Assembly: GCA_944470555.2 (NCBI GenBank)
Contig: OX104132.1
Coordinates: forward strand, 2,055,755 to 2,119,754
Direction of reading: 5' to 3'
DNA: 64,000 nucleotides
From: Heterobilharzia americana
Taxonomy: Eukaryota > Platyhelminthes > Trematoda > Strigeidida > Schistosomatidae
The notes beneath the pieces are model-generated. The model was not told the DNA's origin, did no database searches, and saw nothing but the letters and a program-made list of their open reading frames with translations. A program made the position numbers and the translations under genes. Positions 43,822 to 55,234 of this stretch are shown here, piece by piece (positions within the stretch are counted from its first letter, which is position 1; every line of letters begins with the position of its first letter).

Positions 43822-44008
43822 TAGTCTCTTTCATATCCTTGCACATCTTCCATTAACCCTCTCCCCCCTCCCTCTGTTTAATGAATTCTTCAACAATCCG
43901 ATCTTTGCATTTCCAATGAAGTTTATCCACTTCATTCATCATCTTCAGGTGAACAGATTTGTCTGCTCGATTCAATGTTTTGTACAGATTGACTGAAATA
44001 AAAATCGA
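43822..44008 (-). pseudogene. Mirror copy of the first exon-like segment
   Basis: Reverse-strand copy of 40204-40390, acceptor included (ctgaaataaaaat on the forward strand, 43994-44006). The purine run near 43856-43876 is 17 bases where the left arm has 12, which breaks the frame. Confidence 0.4.
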
Positions 44009-44408
44009 CATTTTAAGTCACTGACCAATAAGCTTAAAGTTTTCATCTATCCTACCTAGTGTGTGATGAGAATGACCTTGATGGAGAGACTGGTTTTTCA
44101 GAAGGATTAATCAGAATAAGCTATTGATTATTAACTTGTATGATTATATTTTTGGTGCAAATTTCTTCAAGTTGCTTGACGTAGAAATAAGGATTTTTCG
44201 GTTGATTCCAAAGTTGTAACTATGGTGTTTTCTGTAGATTTTGAGATGTGGTTATTGTTGTTATGCTCCAGTTTGTATAAAACACTGTTATTGATTTGAG
44301 TATTATTTAAGTAGTCATTTTCGCATGATTGTTTTCTGCCTGACTAGTAGTATGTTTGTTTCGATACCCATATGAAATGTAATTCTCTCATTTGTTTAAC
44401 TCTTACTC

Positions 44409-44620
44409 TCACTATGTCAGTGTTCCAGTTTGCGGACGAGGCTATATCTCATGTGTATAAATACTCACTCGTTCTTGCGTTAATCGATTCTTATACGAGG
44501 AATAAACACTCCCATCCAGCTTCAGTCTTTTTCTCTATTCTTCCTGTTTTGCAGTCGGTGGCTGTTGCGTACGAATTTGTGTGTCAGTTTAATGTGCGTA
44601 TTATAAGCGTTCAGGGTGAC
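44409..44620. other. Short unassigned stretch
   Basis: Open frame of 86 residues crosses this region (44372-44632) but shows no domain; half lies within the palindrome arm. Confidence 0.35.
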
Positions 44621-44621
44621 C

Positions 44622-46030
44622 TAAGTCTTTGAAAGAACTGGCGTGGAATCATACTCCTGTCCAACCGAACCAAAACAGTAAGTCGCATCATCTTGGAGAG
44701 ACTAGAAAATGCTCTAGGTTTAAAATTACTACCGGAACAGGTTGGCTGATTAGCTGGCTGGCTTCCGGAAAAAGAAATCATGTGCGGATGAAATTGCAAC
44801 GCTACGCATCATCATACAGCATCATAGAATGCCAGTCAACTCAACTTTATCGACTCTGAAAAGGCCTTGAACAGCATCAACCAAGGAGTAATTTGGCAGG
44901 TAGCTACTTCAACACTACGGTTTTAGTCCCACAAACCTTCATCAACCCCATTCAATAGCACCTATGTGCTATATGATGATGCTACATGCCAAGTGAATGA
45001 CTAGGGAAAGCTCAGTGATGCCTTTGAAATGAAGACAGGAATGAGTAAGACAATGTTGCCGACAACTATCACCGATAGTCTCCCTGATTATGGATGATTG
45101 GATCTTGCAAAAAACTGTGAGGAGAGAGAAGATGCATGTACACCGTTTGACCGATGAAAAGACAAGGACACTAGAAGATTTTGGATTTCGCCCCATGATG
45201 AATTATGTCTAGTGTCTTATATTGCACAAACTCGAAGATCTACAGGTGAAAACTAACAACTTTTCAGAAGAGACAGGGCATAGAGGACACGAATTTCTTC
45301 ACGTGAACGTAGAGAACACACAGGTGAGGAAGATAACCAACCAACCAACAACAACAACGACAAGCACCAATCACTATCATCAGGAGAAATCTAAACGAAG
45401 TTGTGTCCTTCACTTACCCACCTACCTTCCTACCTACTTAGGCAGCATCGTCTCAACTGCAGGTGGCACAGGCACAGATGACAATGTCAAAGACAGACGG
45501 GATCGGAAAGACACCAAGACAGGTCTACTTGAATTATTCTGAAATCAGTGTGGAGATCTACTGCACTACATTGCACTCAACTCAATTCAGCACAAACCTT
45601 GAATAGCATCCGAAAGTTGGCGCGTTACGAAAAGCATTTCCACCAAACTGCAAACATACATCAACAACTATCACCCATGCTCACTTCATACTGACACTGA
45701 AGATCAGATCAGATGGCCAGAATAATAAGAATAAGCAAGAAGAAACTCACTCTGACAACGAACCAACCGACCAACCAACCAACAACCTATCGCCCAATAT
45801 ATATGCAGAAGCAGAAAATGGAGAAGACCATTCAGGGATACCACGCACCATGTCATCGAATGGAAACGAAACGAGAAAGGACGATGTGGGCGTCCGAGGC
45901 GAGGATGACATGAAGGAGATCATGTGAGGAAGAAATGAAAGCTTTTGGGCTATCAAGGAGGCAAGTTGAGAAGATAATGAAATGGTTATGTGCTACTGAA
46001 GACCTTGGAACTCAAGGGAAAAATAATAAT
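44622..46030 (+). mobile_element. RTE-clade LINE, RT to 3' end, decayed
   Basis: Forward copy: LKELAWNHTPVQPNQNSK (44625-44690, block normally LQGLARNHTPV-like), RLENALGLKLLPEQVG-like region (44695-44745), EKALNSIN (44855-44880), a Q.LYDDATC region (44965-44990), palm remnant (45185-45230), a KITNQPTTTTT tract (45330-45370), FTYPPTF.. (45405-45440) and the C-terminal block (45790-45920). It ends near 46025 at an AAT tail. The active-site region is unreadable. Confidence 0.82.
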
Positions 46031-46335
46031 GAAATAATTATATCCGCTCAGATTATATAACAGTTATGTGTAAGCAATGTTTCAATAGTGGAGATACCTC
46101 CGACATCATAGTATATTGGTAGGTATGGAATATTTAACCCATTCCTACTCTGATAAATTTCTTCTAAATGCCTCTTTTTACTAATAGGATCCTGTTTGTA
46201 AACGTGTATTACCTCAAACCATTATAGATTTTAAAAACATTGAAATAATATTGGTTTCGAACCAGCAACCATCAGAGTTTGCGGTTCAATGCTCTTCTAT
46301 TTATGCAATAAGGTTGAAATTTTTAGAGATCACAG
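46030..46335. other. Short stretch with tRNA-like reverse trace
   Basis: A reverse-oriented B-box-like ggtttcgaaccagc lies at 46251-46265, probably a degraded SINE. Confidence 0.4.
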
Positions 46336-46860
46336 TTGATTCACTGCCAAACCATTACACCTGAAAGATCCCTTCTTCCCAATATGTTCGATAACGGAAT
46401 CAATAGTGTAGCAATGCGACAGCCGCTTACACCTCTACTTACCCATCGCTTTACGACTAATCTTGAGAATAGTAAATTGCTTCTAACAATCAGTCGACTT
46501 TGTGTTCATAAAGGATACATAGACGATATCTTCATTGTTTATGTCGTACCTCCTTGAGAAATTCAACGATACATACATTCTATGATCAAATTTATACTGA
46601 AAGTTGAATCAACATTTCAACAGTACATTATCATGATGTGAAACTCATAAAAAGGGGTCTGTTTATTCCATTCAAACACTCATCAATATACAGGAAACTC
46701 ACTTGTAACAAACAGTTGGCCTTCAAGTGGTTAAAAGGATCTTGTTAGCTCACTTTCATCAAGAATAAAAAAAGATATTCACTGATGAATTACAAACTAC
46801 TAGAGCCTACTTTTGTTTTCTATGACCTGATGACAGAGTTGCAACGTTGAAAGACCCCCC
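46336..46860 (+). mobile_element. PLE-type reverse transcriptase fragment, decayed
   Basis: The forward frame 46336-46557 contains CVHKGYIDDIFIVYV (46500-46545), where YIDD matches RT motif C. After a frame change, DVKLIKRGLFIPFKHSSIYRKLT follows (46635-46705), matching the FLDV...YRKPT block that follows motif C in PLE-type RTs, then WLKGSC. Order and spacing (about 45-55 residues from YIDD to YRK) support RT origin. It is more diverged from the palindrome PLE than those are from each other, so a different PLE-like family is possible. Confidence 0.55.
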
Positions 46861-47510
46861 ATGAAATAGATTACAGGGTCTTAGGAGACTAAGAATGAGG
46901 TTTCGATGACTATGATCATGGGCAATGGTTGTAGACTGAGTGGCTTAATATTAGTATCAAGAGGTGAAACCAAAGGAGAAGACAAAGGTGAGAAGGGAAG
47001 GTTACCTCTGAATGGGTCCTGTGTACTACTAGGAAGCGAGTGGATGCTTGACACTTCTCCGCCTGCCGACTTCATGGAAGGCTATTTCTTCTTAAGTTAC
47101 CTACCTGGAAGAGAAAAAGATTTGTTTGACCGCAGGGCTCATGGAACATCCACTTGTGACCTGTCACATATAGCCTTTTGTGGAATATTGTTTTAAGGTT
47201 TGGTCGTTTTAATGCGGGATAAAAAAGCCCATGCCACCTGCATCGGGAGACCATGGGACTTGATGGAGTGTGTTATTTTTCCAACCTCAAAACCCGCTTC
47301 CTGTTGGGAAGGCAGCATCATTGTGACACTCTTGGTCATCCAAACGAAACACCTTACTACTGTCACACTCCACCCAGCTAACAGCAGTACAACTTCGTTC
47401 TCAGACCCCTATCACAGGGTAGTAACTAACACAACAATCCTGACTGCTTTTCGTCTTACGCCCCATCAGAATATAATTTAGTTCCAATGGAGGTGTAAGG
47501 TATGAATATG
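46860..47510. other. Unassigned region with two coding-like frames
   Basis: Frames at 46906-47196 (96 aa) and 47200-47481 (93 aa) follow one another on the forward strand with less AT bias than the surroundings. No domain recognised, no ATG context or splice signal that stands out. They may be part of an unidentified repeat. Confidence 0.35.
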
Positions 47511-47514
47511 TCAG

Positions 47515-47672
47515 CATAGAATCCAGCTTCAAGCATGTTTCGACCCATATAGGACTCATCAGTCTCATGAGCCTGCTTCCTAGTGAATGTTTTTATTCCC
47601 AATGAAACCTGAACCCAAAAGAGATTGCTTCAAACACCAGAATGTTATCCACTATTCTCAGTACAGGTTTCA
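47515..47672 (-). mobile_element. Sm-alpha-like SINE (group A) with intact catalytic boxes but altered cleavage site
   Basis: Reverse strand: tRNA-like head with ATTCTGGTGTTTGAAGCAATC (47625-47655), then CTGATGA and CGAAAC boxes both intact (about 47545-47575), then ATGCTTGAAGCTGGATTC. The expected GCGTC triplet has become CTTG, and stem I partners are not convincing. The ribozyme core is thus present but a cut is unlikely. Confidence 0.68.
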
Positions 47673-47679
47673 AACAGCC

Positions 47680-48180
47680 TCTTAACTTCAAGAAGAGTTA
47701 GAGGACGGACATCTACGACATATTCAAGTTCAAGCTATTTGCTGACCAACTGAAATTGAGGATGTAAGCCTGTTAAACTGTTCCTAAAGGTGTTTGGCTC
47801 AACGTTCCAAGAACGTATGTCAAGTTCCTTAACTGAGTCGTCATCTTCATCATTATAACCACCTTATCTAACCCCAGCTATTAATCCAGGTTATCCTTTC
47901 AACCAACGTTCATAACAATCGAAAAGAAGTGAATAGTGAAAAAGGTTACGGGTGATGGATGTTTATTTTTTGACAGTTTTTCCTCTCCTTTCACCCCATC
48001 ACTCACTGTCACTTCTTCCTTCAGTTTACTCAAAATCCTGGAACATATCAACTCAACTAACATATTCACTAGTATACATGCTCTTATTTAAAATATGATG
48101 CATGTGAATTAAAAGAAACCCTTTTTCTGTTTACTCACATTCTCTAGTGGATCTAAACATCAACCAATCAACGTTTATTG
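47680..48180. other. Unassigned stretch
   Basis: No recognised content. Confidence 0.35.
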
Positions 48181-48194
48181 TTTAATCGAAGTGC

Positions 48195-48252
48195 TCGACA
48201 TCCAGTTGACGAGTCCTAAATAGGATGAAACGTGCGTTAAGTTAGATTCCAC
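48195..48252 (+). ncRNA. Decayed Sm-alpha-type hammerhead
   Basis: Forward: ACATCCAG stem I strand, TTGACGA (expected CTGACGA, the essential C is T), stem II GTCC-TAAATA-GGAT (one G-T pair), GAAA, stem III CGTGCG, then GTT and AAGTTAGATTCC. The tRNA head is not recognised. The C-to-T change at the first core position predicts loss of activity. Confidence 0.6.
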
Positions 48253-48259
48253 CGATAGT

Positions 48260-49235
48260 CATTACGGTGAATACTGTCAGCGTTATACAAGTTATCTTTG
48301 AGTTATTAAAGCCTAGACTAAAACTAATTTCTAGGGTATAGCACTTCAAGATTATTGTTAGTTATCAACCAACAAGCAGTTAATGCCAAATAACACGCGC
48401 CTTTAAACGATAAGTTACTGGATTCATTCAGCTACTTGATTACTAAAACTTACTGATAAAAATCTATTAACACACTTGAGACTAGACATTAAGACACTAA
48501 CTACTGTTCATTAACTGACCATTGTATGCCGTTTGGAGTTGAGTACACCACTCATTCTATGCATCTGCTTATCAGAAATGCTTATGAGTACAATTCGTCT
48601 CTTCTTGAAAAGTTTTTCAACATCTTACACAAAGTACAATCAACACATTCACAACAGAATGGAAAGAAAAAATACCTGCGCATAATTGATGCATTAGCAT
48701 ATCTCAGTACTAAACAATCCCCACAATTTCTAGAGGATAACATGAGTCTCTACACCAATCATGGATACTGTAAATGATTCATAATTTTTAGCATCTCTTC
48801 AACTACCCAATAGTAGTTCTTATTTGTTCATACTGGATTGTTCTCTGAGCTAGGGATTTAATTGGAAGACGTTCCAGTGTCATTCGCATCACAGTTTCAC
48901 AAGAAACTGAAGTAATTGGTTGCATATGAATATTTATAACGTGTAACTTTGCTCCGGTGTGATTTGATTGGTTGCTTGGGGAATATGTAGGCGTATACTG
49001 AACCAGATTGTCTGATTTCCTGACCCTAATTTCTTCAAAGTGGTGTACAACTACGTGATTGGTTGATTTCTATTGTTTGTTTGTAGTACATTGAGATCTC
49101 ATTGTTGTGATTGGTTGGTTCGTATATACGCTGATTGGTAGACTTATTGAAAAGGACGATTCTCATCAAGCGACCAATCACATCATACTCTGATAAAATA
49201 GCTTGTCATAAATATCCATACAGTTATTTCACTTC
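48260..49235. other. Unassigned stretch
   Basis: The frame 48526-48777 (83 aa) has no recognised domain. A reverse trace of the PLE 3' motif (gttctctgagctaggg) lies at 48840-48855. Confidence 0.4.
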
Positions 49236-49335
49236 CTTGTGAAGCTCTAATGCACTGAGGATGGTTCCTAGCATGACACTGAAACGTTTGTCAAGTAATA
49301 CCCTAGCTCAGAGAACAATTCACTCTGAATATCTG
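49235..49335 (+). mobile_element. PLE 3'-end remnant
   Basis: Carries gcactgaggatggttcctag, cactgaaacgtttgtcaag and agctcagagaac (49252-49321), the arrangement seen after the PLE stop in IR-B. The CTGAGGA...GAAAC...GTC order resembles a hammerhead core, but stem I and stem II pairing is poor. Confidence 0.5.
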
Positions 49336-49624
49336 CACCCTGAGCTACGAATATTAACCCCACTCCTTTTTATTGTCTCTTAGTGTTTTTCTTATCCTAA
49401 ATTTCTCCAGTTTATTTCACATACACTGACTAAAAATGAACCTGAAATGTTCTGCGAATTGTTATAAATCTTTGAAAAATGTATCACTTTGAGAAATATT
49501 AGTTCTTCATAAGGAAGACTGTTTTATTATAGTAAAATATCTCCCCGGCAATTGAATTAATTCACATCACATTAGCTTTTTATTAAGGAGTAAAGTTAAC
49601 TCGTTAGGCAGTTGGTCAGTAACC

Positions 49625-49626
<2 letters not shown>

Positions 49627-49658
<32 letters not shown>
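49627..49658. repeat. CA dinucleotide microsatellite
   Basis: About 16 CA units just upstream of a group A SINE. Confidence 0.95.
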
Positions 49659-49659
<1 letters not shown>

Positions 49660-49684
49660 GTGCAGAAATAACAGGGATGTGTTA

Positions 49685-49868
49685 AAATTACTACTTATTG
49701 ATATACCTGTACTTTCCGTTGTTTTATTGGATCGAATTGTTCGACCTCTATTGACATCCGCATACGAGCAAATATACCAATAGACGTCGAACAGCGGGGT
49801 GCAGGTACATCCAGCTAACGAGTCCCATATAGGACAAGACGCACGTTGATATTGCCAACCACTCAGTA
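49685..49868 (+). mobile_element. Sm-alpha-like SINE neighbourhood with decayed hammerhead
   Basis: Begins with the ccgttgttttattggatcg module (49719-49737), which forms a hairpin with its own partial inverse (GTTCGACCTCTATTG at 49737-49752 and caatagacgtcgaac at 49781-49795). Then comes gtacatccagCTAACGAG...AAGAC (49814-49850). CTGACGA has become CTAACGA and GAAA has become AAGA, so it should be inactive. Confidence 0.65.
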
Positions 49869-49894
49869 AATTTTTCGATATATATATATATTAC

Positions 49895-50345
49895 CCAATT
49901 TCCCCATTCCTCTTTAACTTTGCCATCGGCGACATTCTTGAGACAACTGTGAAGGAGGTACGTAATGGTGGTGTAGATCTGCTACCCGGAGAACGCCCAT
50001 TCGGCCTTGAATATGTGAACAACATCGTTTTACTGTGTGATAGTACACAGGTTACTCAATTGGCACCTAATCAGTTGATGATTAGTGTCCGTAAGTATGG
50101 TATGTGATTTTTACCGTCAAAGCGCAAAGTACCCGTGCAAGATTGGTAGAGACGTCGATGATGAGCTGTTCAAAGTAGTCGAAAACTTCGTGTATCTGAG
50201 TAGTTGTGTGAGCGATGACATTTTTAATCGCATATCGAAAACCAGAGTGACATATGCCAATAAGGGAACATTTCTAGCGCCGTCATGATGTTAGTCTGTG
50301 AAACATGACCTCTCCCAGCTGAGAATGTGTGACTACTCTGTGTAT
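49895..50345 (+). mobile_element. Second non-LTR LINE family, RT catalytic region, decayed
   Basis: Forward translation reads FNFAIGDILETTVKEVRNGG (49917-49975), VDLLPGERPFGLEYVNNIVLL (49973-50035) and ISVRKYGMCFLPSKRKVPVQDW (50083-50145). YVNN occupies the place of the catalytic YVDD, so both aspartates are lost. The copy continues into a KVVENF.YLSSCVS-like stretch (50175-50215). Same family as 59.5 kb, where the corresponding motif is YIDD. Confidence 0.7.
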
Positions 50346-50725
50346 TCAATCATCGTTTTGTCTCTGTAGGTGTGTTTGGGTACGGTGAAATAGTCGCCTG
50401 AAAATAGCGACTTCGGTGGACATGTGTTAGTTGGTTGGAGGCAATCGGCAGGAAGCCCTGGACCTAGGTTTCTTGCTTTTTGGCACTCGTCAGCAAATAC
50501 GATCGATAGAATTCGATCTGCACTCAGGACTAGACAACATGAAATTGGTTGCACTCCCGTGACCAATCAATACATAGGTAAACATGTGTTACACATTTCA
50601 TTCCACTGGTTGTTCATTGTTTGCTAATCCTAGGACTGCATGGAAGAAGTGAAGGAGTGATAAGTATATAACGTGGCACTATGAGATGAAGGTTACGTGT
50701 AGCCGGTTAGCATCTCATAAATTGA
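50345..50725. other. Unassigned stretch
   Basis: The frames here (50333-50566 and 50424-50627) overlap on opposite strands and show no domain. Possibly a SINE remnant (gttgcactcccgtgacc resembles the 18.88-kb sequence). Confidence 0.4.
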
Positions 50726-50825
50726 ATAGAAGTAGACAGCCTTCTTCACCTACCTAGGCAACATCGTTTCAACTACAGGCCGCACAGATGAGGATGTCAA
50801 AACCAGGATCGCAACGGTTCACATA
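50725..50825 (+). mobile_element. Short RTE scrap (FTYLG region)
   Basis: About 90 bases (cttcttcacctacctaggca to aaaaccaggatcgc) encode the FTYLGNIVSTTG and DVKTRI blocks of RTE on the forward strand, isolated from any larger copy. Confidence 0.6.
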
Positions 50826-50869
50826 GTTTGTCGTAAACAACTGACTATCACATGATCAGTTGAATTCAG

Positions 50870-51990
50870 ATTACTGTTATTATTTGCCTTTTGGGTTCCT
50901 AGTGGAACATACCGTTTCAGTCGCATGTCTCCATTCCACTCTCTTCTCTGCAATCTTTTCAACCTCGTCCCACGACTGCCCACAAGCTTTCATTTCTTCC
51001 TCACACCATCTCCTTTATCTCTACTTTGGACGCCCAATTCGCCGTTTCCCATTTGGATTCCACTCAAGTGCCTAACTCGTGATGTCCCCGAATGGTCTTC
51101 TCAGTGTATGCTCAATCCATCTCCACTTCCTTCTGCATATTTGTTGAGCAATAGGTTCTTGCTTCGTTGCTTCGTTACTTGGCCAGAGTTTCTTGTTGCT
51201 TATTGTTTCTGGCCATCTCATCTGATCTTCAGTATCGAGCCTGCCCATAGGCAGTTGTTGATGAATACCTGTAGTTTGGTGGGAATACCTTTCGTAACGC
51301 GCCAAGTTTATGAACCATCATATAGCAGCACTGACTTGACTGGATTGGTGTTGAAAATCCGGATCGCGTTCACGCTTTATGCTGAGTGCAGAGGATTTCC
51401 ACACCGATTCCAGGTTAATGAATGCCTGTCTTGCTGTCTTTCCGATCCTAGTTTTCACATCCTCATCTGTGCCACCACCACCGCGTGTAGTTGAAACGAT
51501 GCTGCCCTGGCTAGGTAGGTGGAAGAGACTATTTCCTTTCGATTTATCCCGTTGATGGTGACTTGTGCCTCTTGTTGTTGATGCTGTTGTTGCTTGGCTA
51601 TCATCATCACCTCTGTCTTCTTTTCATTCACTTGAAGTCGCGTCTTCGCTACTCTGCCTCTTCTGTCTACTTGTTAGTTTTCGCCTGTAGATCTTCAACT
51701 TTTTGCGACATAAATCGTCCTTGGCGAAGTCCAAATCTTCTAGAGTCTTTTCATCCGTCCGACCACAGTTTGCTGGATGATCTAGTCCATCACAATCAGG
51801 AAGATCATCGGTGATGATAGTAGGCAGCCTTGTCTTACCTGTCAATTTGTCTTTACTTCAAAGGCGTCACTCAGCTCTCCATTGTGTATCACTTGGCATG
51901 TGATGTCATCATATACTTGTTGAATGAGGTTGATAAAGGTTTGTGGTACTAAAACTGTAGTGTTGAAGCAGCTGAGCCACTTCAATCGAC
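50870..51990 (-). mobile_element. RTE-clade LINE, 3' third
   Basis: Reverse-strand copy from about 51985 to its 3' end near 50880. WRWIEHTLRRPFGDIT (51072-51120), the RNKQETLA-like block (51190-51215), IRIFNTN area (51340-51370), FHLPS.G near 51500-51530, and a degraded palm with DLDFAKDDLC (51715-51745) where FADD reads AKDD. The 189-residue forward frame here is antisense to it. Confidence 0.83.
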
Positions 51991-51994
51991 TTGT

Positions 51995-52480
51995 CTGCTC
52001 TGTCTAGAACCTTTTGATTCACTTCAACATCCTTTTACGATAATTTCACTAAATGTGAGCAAGGCTACGAAGATACCTATGATCGAAAAGCGACAGCCGA
52101 CTCCTGTCGTCTACTTTCAACGGTCATGTGTAACAGTCGTATAACAGGATAGAATGGACTTCAGTGTAGTATACTCGTACTTTGATACATAGTTGGATAT
52201 CTCACCAATTGATCTCATATATGAAACAATTTAACAAGTACCAAATGAGTCTTCTCTATCCGAGATGAGATTTCGTCAGCAACTAGACCGGTCGTGCTGA
52301 TGTAACTCCACAAGTTAGTGAGAGGTGTTAGCAAAACGCATACTCAAGGCGTTCAGAAGACGCTGCATTTTGTTAGCATCTTCTAACATGAAAATATCAT
52401 CTGAATATATTCCAAGGAATAGGTGAACTCCTGTGAAATCAGACTTACATAGGGTTGGTTTTGCCCATTAGTGGGTGAAT
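51995..52480 (-). mobile_element. Second non-LTR LINE family, RT fragment
   Basis: Reverse strand: SDDIFMLEDANKMQRLLNAL (52340-52400), where SDD stands for the catalytic box, then SRLVADEIS-like sequence with RSSC frame loss (52260-52310), and YTTLKSILSCYTTVTHDR (52110-52170) followed by a GCRFSIIGIFVALL-like stretch. Same order as the forward copies at 17.9 and 53.3 kb. Inactive. Confidence 0.65.
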
Positions 52481-53265
52481 GATGAAGGAAGTTAGCTAAG
52501 AATGATGACAGTGGACATGTCTGTCAGACACTAGTGGTCTCTGACTTGATCGAGTCTCCTCAGGTGTTCTGTTAATATAAGTTCATTACACAAAACTATC
52601 TGAACTATCTACTGTAAACAATGGTCTTCTCATCGCATACTAAGTAGTATTCCTATTAAAGGTGGTTAGATTTACATCAATAAATTGTCAGAGAGTGATT
52701 ACATATTGTCAGATAAGATCTCCTTTACACTTCACTCTCATTCTATGAAAGTGCTCAAGTTTCGTTCATATTCAACACTTTTCATGTCAACAGGAAAATG
52801 ATATAAGCAAACAAACAGAGTAGTATCCCTTATCGCAACAAACCTCTTCATATCACACATTGAATCTATGATCTCTCTGTTAACCCTAATGAATCACATA
52901 TTTCACTCAGACATATATGAAAACGGAAGTCTAATTTTGTCCATCTATCGCCAATCAGCATATATCTTGATTTGAAGTCAGCATATCCACGCAGTACTAA
53001 TCTTTCACTTGCTTGGAAGAGATGGAAAAGGCAATGGCGATTGGTAACGGTAGACATTTATTTAGACTCATTAAGAAAGCTAGGGGGAAAAGGTCAACAA
53101 TGGTTAGTGAGACTAAGCGGAAAAGGACGGATCTGCAGTTGACATAGTCCAGTGAGGTGAAGACGCTGATTCATGAGATGCAAAGTCTTCTGTTTGGGAT
53201 GCGTTTCTCACCACCCAAATGCAAATTGCTGCTCTAGAATTGGTCTTCAACTGTGCCCCACCAAG
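52480..53265. other. Unassigned stretch
   Basis: No recognised element until the LINE fragment; 53130-53265 may be its diverged upstream part (motif tcaactgtgccccaccaagg resembles 59.63 kb). Confidence 0.4.
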
Positions 53266-54195
53266 GCTAACAGTAGACAGTGAGTGTAGTGGTTGAGTGT
53301 ATCGACCACTTCACTTACCTGGGAAGTGGGATCAGCCCTAGTGGCTAGCTTAGTGGCCGATGAAATCTCTGCATGTATACAAAAGGCTCGATTGGTTGCT
53401 TTTGCCAGTTTACGCCACCTATGGCGTCGCCATGATATCCGTTTGTCTATTAAGGGTGGCGTGTACTGCACAGTAGTCCACTCTCTTCTACTCTATGGCT
53501 ATGAAACATGGCCATTAAAAGTGGAAGACATGAGAAGGCTTGCTTCAAGTGTTTAACCGCCATTGCCTTCGTAGTATATAGGTAGCCGTTTTCCGTGGTG
53601 TCACCATGTGAGTAATGCAGACCTCAGGAGTAGAGTTTTAGGGAGGGAGTAGAGGTAAATCAGTTGAATGACGAGGTTATGAACCTTCATCGACTAAGAT
53701 GGTTGGAACACGTGTTACGCATCCCTAATCACAGATTGCCTCGTCACACAATGTTGGCTGAAGTAGGTCCAGGGTATGAAAAGGCCCGAGGTGGCCAGAC
53801 TAAAACATGACACCAATGTATGAAGTCTCTGACTGTTGGTCTAAGCCATGTAGGGGGGCGATGCAGACTAGGTGGTTGGGGTCTGTGAGACAAGAGGAAC
53901 TAGTGGTTGGAAACTGACTCTAGGTGATCACATGGCTGAGAACCGATGTCAGTGGCACAGATGTATACACACACACACACACATTATCTTCATCTTAACG
54001 ACGCTATGCCGATTCTCACCATTTTCTCATTATTCCTTTCTTCTCGTACTTTATATTTCTTTGACTGAACTTTCTTATCTTCATCATGCGCCTCACTACC
54101 TTTTTACTTGATGTACTGATATGGCGTGTGTCAAGTGGGACGTTATACAGTAATGCCTGGTCCTATGTTGATACTGATGATGATGATGATGCTTG
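53150..54195 (+). mobile_element. Second non-LTR LINE family, C-terminus with 3' GAT tail
   Basis: Best copy of this family's end. The forward frame 53293-53556 reads VADEISACIQKARLVAFASL and then RHLWRRHDIRLSIKGGVYC, VVHSLLLYGYETWPLKVEDM. A frameshift precedes LHRLRWLEHVLRIP (53685-53730) and GWGL.ETRGTSGWKLTLGDHMAENR (53870-53945). The 3' untranslated part ends at gatactgatgatgatgatgatg (54170-54191). It matches 7890-8660 over its last 750 bases including the tail, which fixes the element's 3' boundary. A short CA run (53966-53983) is polymorphic between the two copies. Confidence 0.78.
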
Positions 54196-54199
54196 GAAC

Positions 54200-54620
54200 T
54201 TATTCAACACATCGAAAGAGTTCATCAGGAATGAAGATGGCGGATAAACAAAAGTAGATGTGTTACATTCCTCCTATAACTACTCTGACAATATCCTCCA
54301 AGATGAAAACCAAATGATGATTCCTAGATTCCTATAGTACTTCTACTAATCTTACCAAGGTTTAATTGAAGCATTTCAAAGGATTTTAAGAAGATATGGA
54401 AGACATCATTCACCGGATAATCAACACTCTTAGAAATGCTTTAGTCCAGTTGAAAGATAAAATTCTTTTTTGTCTCTATACAGAATTGTATCTACTAGTT
54501 AGCTGTGATTGTGATGTCTATATATTATACTGGAGAAACATCCATCCCACAAGATCCTCAGTTGTACTAAAAAAGAATATGCAAGTACCAACAAACGATA
54601 GCCAAATTTCACATTATTAT
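54200..54620. other. Unassigned stretch
   Basis: The 83-residue frame 54396-54647 has no recognised domain. A weak PLE-like segment (YILYWRNIHPTRSSVVLKK) is not strong enough to call. Confidence 0.35.
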
Positions 54621-55172
54621 TATTATTTTTTCCCCTTAGGTTCCTAGTCAAACATACGGCTTCAGTAGACACCTCATTCCACTCTCTTCTCTGCAATCTT
54701 TTGAACCCAGCTCCACGACAGCCCAGCAGCTCTCATTTCTTCCTCACACCATCTCCTCCATGTCACCCTCGTCTCGGAAGCCCAACTCGTCGTTTCCCCT
54801 TTGGATTACATTCGACGCACTGGTCTGACACGTGATGTCCCAATCGGCCTTCTCAGTGTATGCTCAGTCCATCGCCACCTCCTGCTTCTGCATACTTGTT
54901 GAGCGATAGGTTGTTGGTTGGTTCCTTGTTGCTTATTGTTTCTGGCCATCTCATCTGATCTTCAGTATGGAGTGAGCGTAGGTGGCAGATGTCCATGTAT
55001 GTATGGTGTCTGTAGTTTGTTGGAAGTGGTTTTCGTGACAAGCCAGGTTTATGAACCATCACATAGCAGCACTGATTTGACTGGATTGGTATTGAAAATC
55101 TGGATGTTGTTCATGCTTTATGCTGAGTGCAGTGCAGTAGATCTCCACACTGATCTCAAATTAATGCTGAAT
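54620..55172 (-). mobile_element. RTE-clade LINE, 3' end only
   Basis: Reverse-strand 3' end abutting an ATTATT run (54617-54632). C-terminal block (AEAGGGDGLSIH, complement 54853-54890), LRSLHTEDQMRWPETISNKE (54940-55000), and the IQIFNTN region (55080-55110). It ends at 55172, where AAATTCAGC leads into other sequence. Confidence 0.82.
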
Positions 55173-55234
55173 TTTAATCCACTCATTCAACAGAATGGAA
55201 GGCTGAACTATCCAACCACCAAGTTGGATAGTAT

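Larger units (their letters stand above)
42660..44409. repeat. Palindrome IR-C, right arm (about 1.75 kb)
   Basis: Mirror of 39791-41554. The inner edge coincides with a splice-acceptor-like ctctctacag at 42650-42660, and similarity to the left arm ends just there. Confidence 0.9.

Noticed and set aside
48526..48777. 83-residue frame as a small host gene
   Set aside because: No domain, promoter or splice context; length is within chance for AT-rich DNA.
50925..51494. 189-residue forward open frame, the longest in the window
   Set aside because: It lies antisense to an RTE 3' fragment and similar antisense frames appear over other RTE copies (57.7, 63.4, 9.7 kb). No domain; it is a shadow frame.
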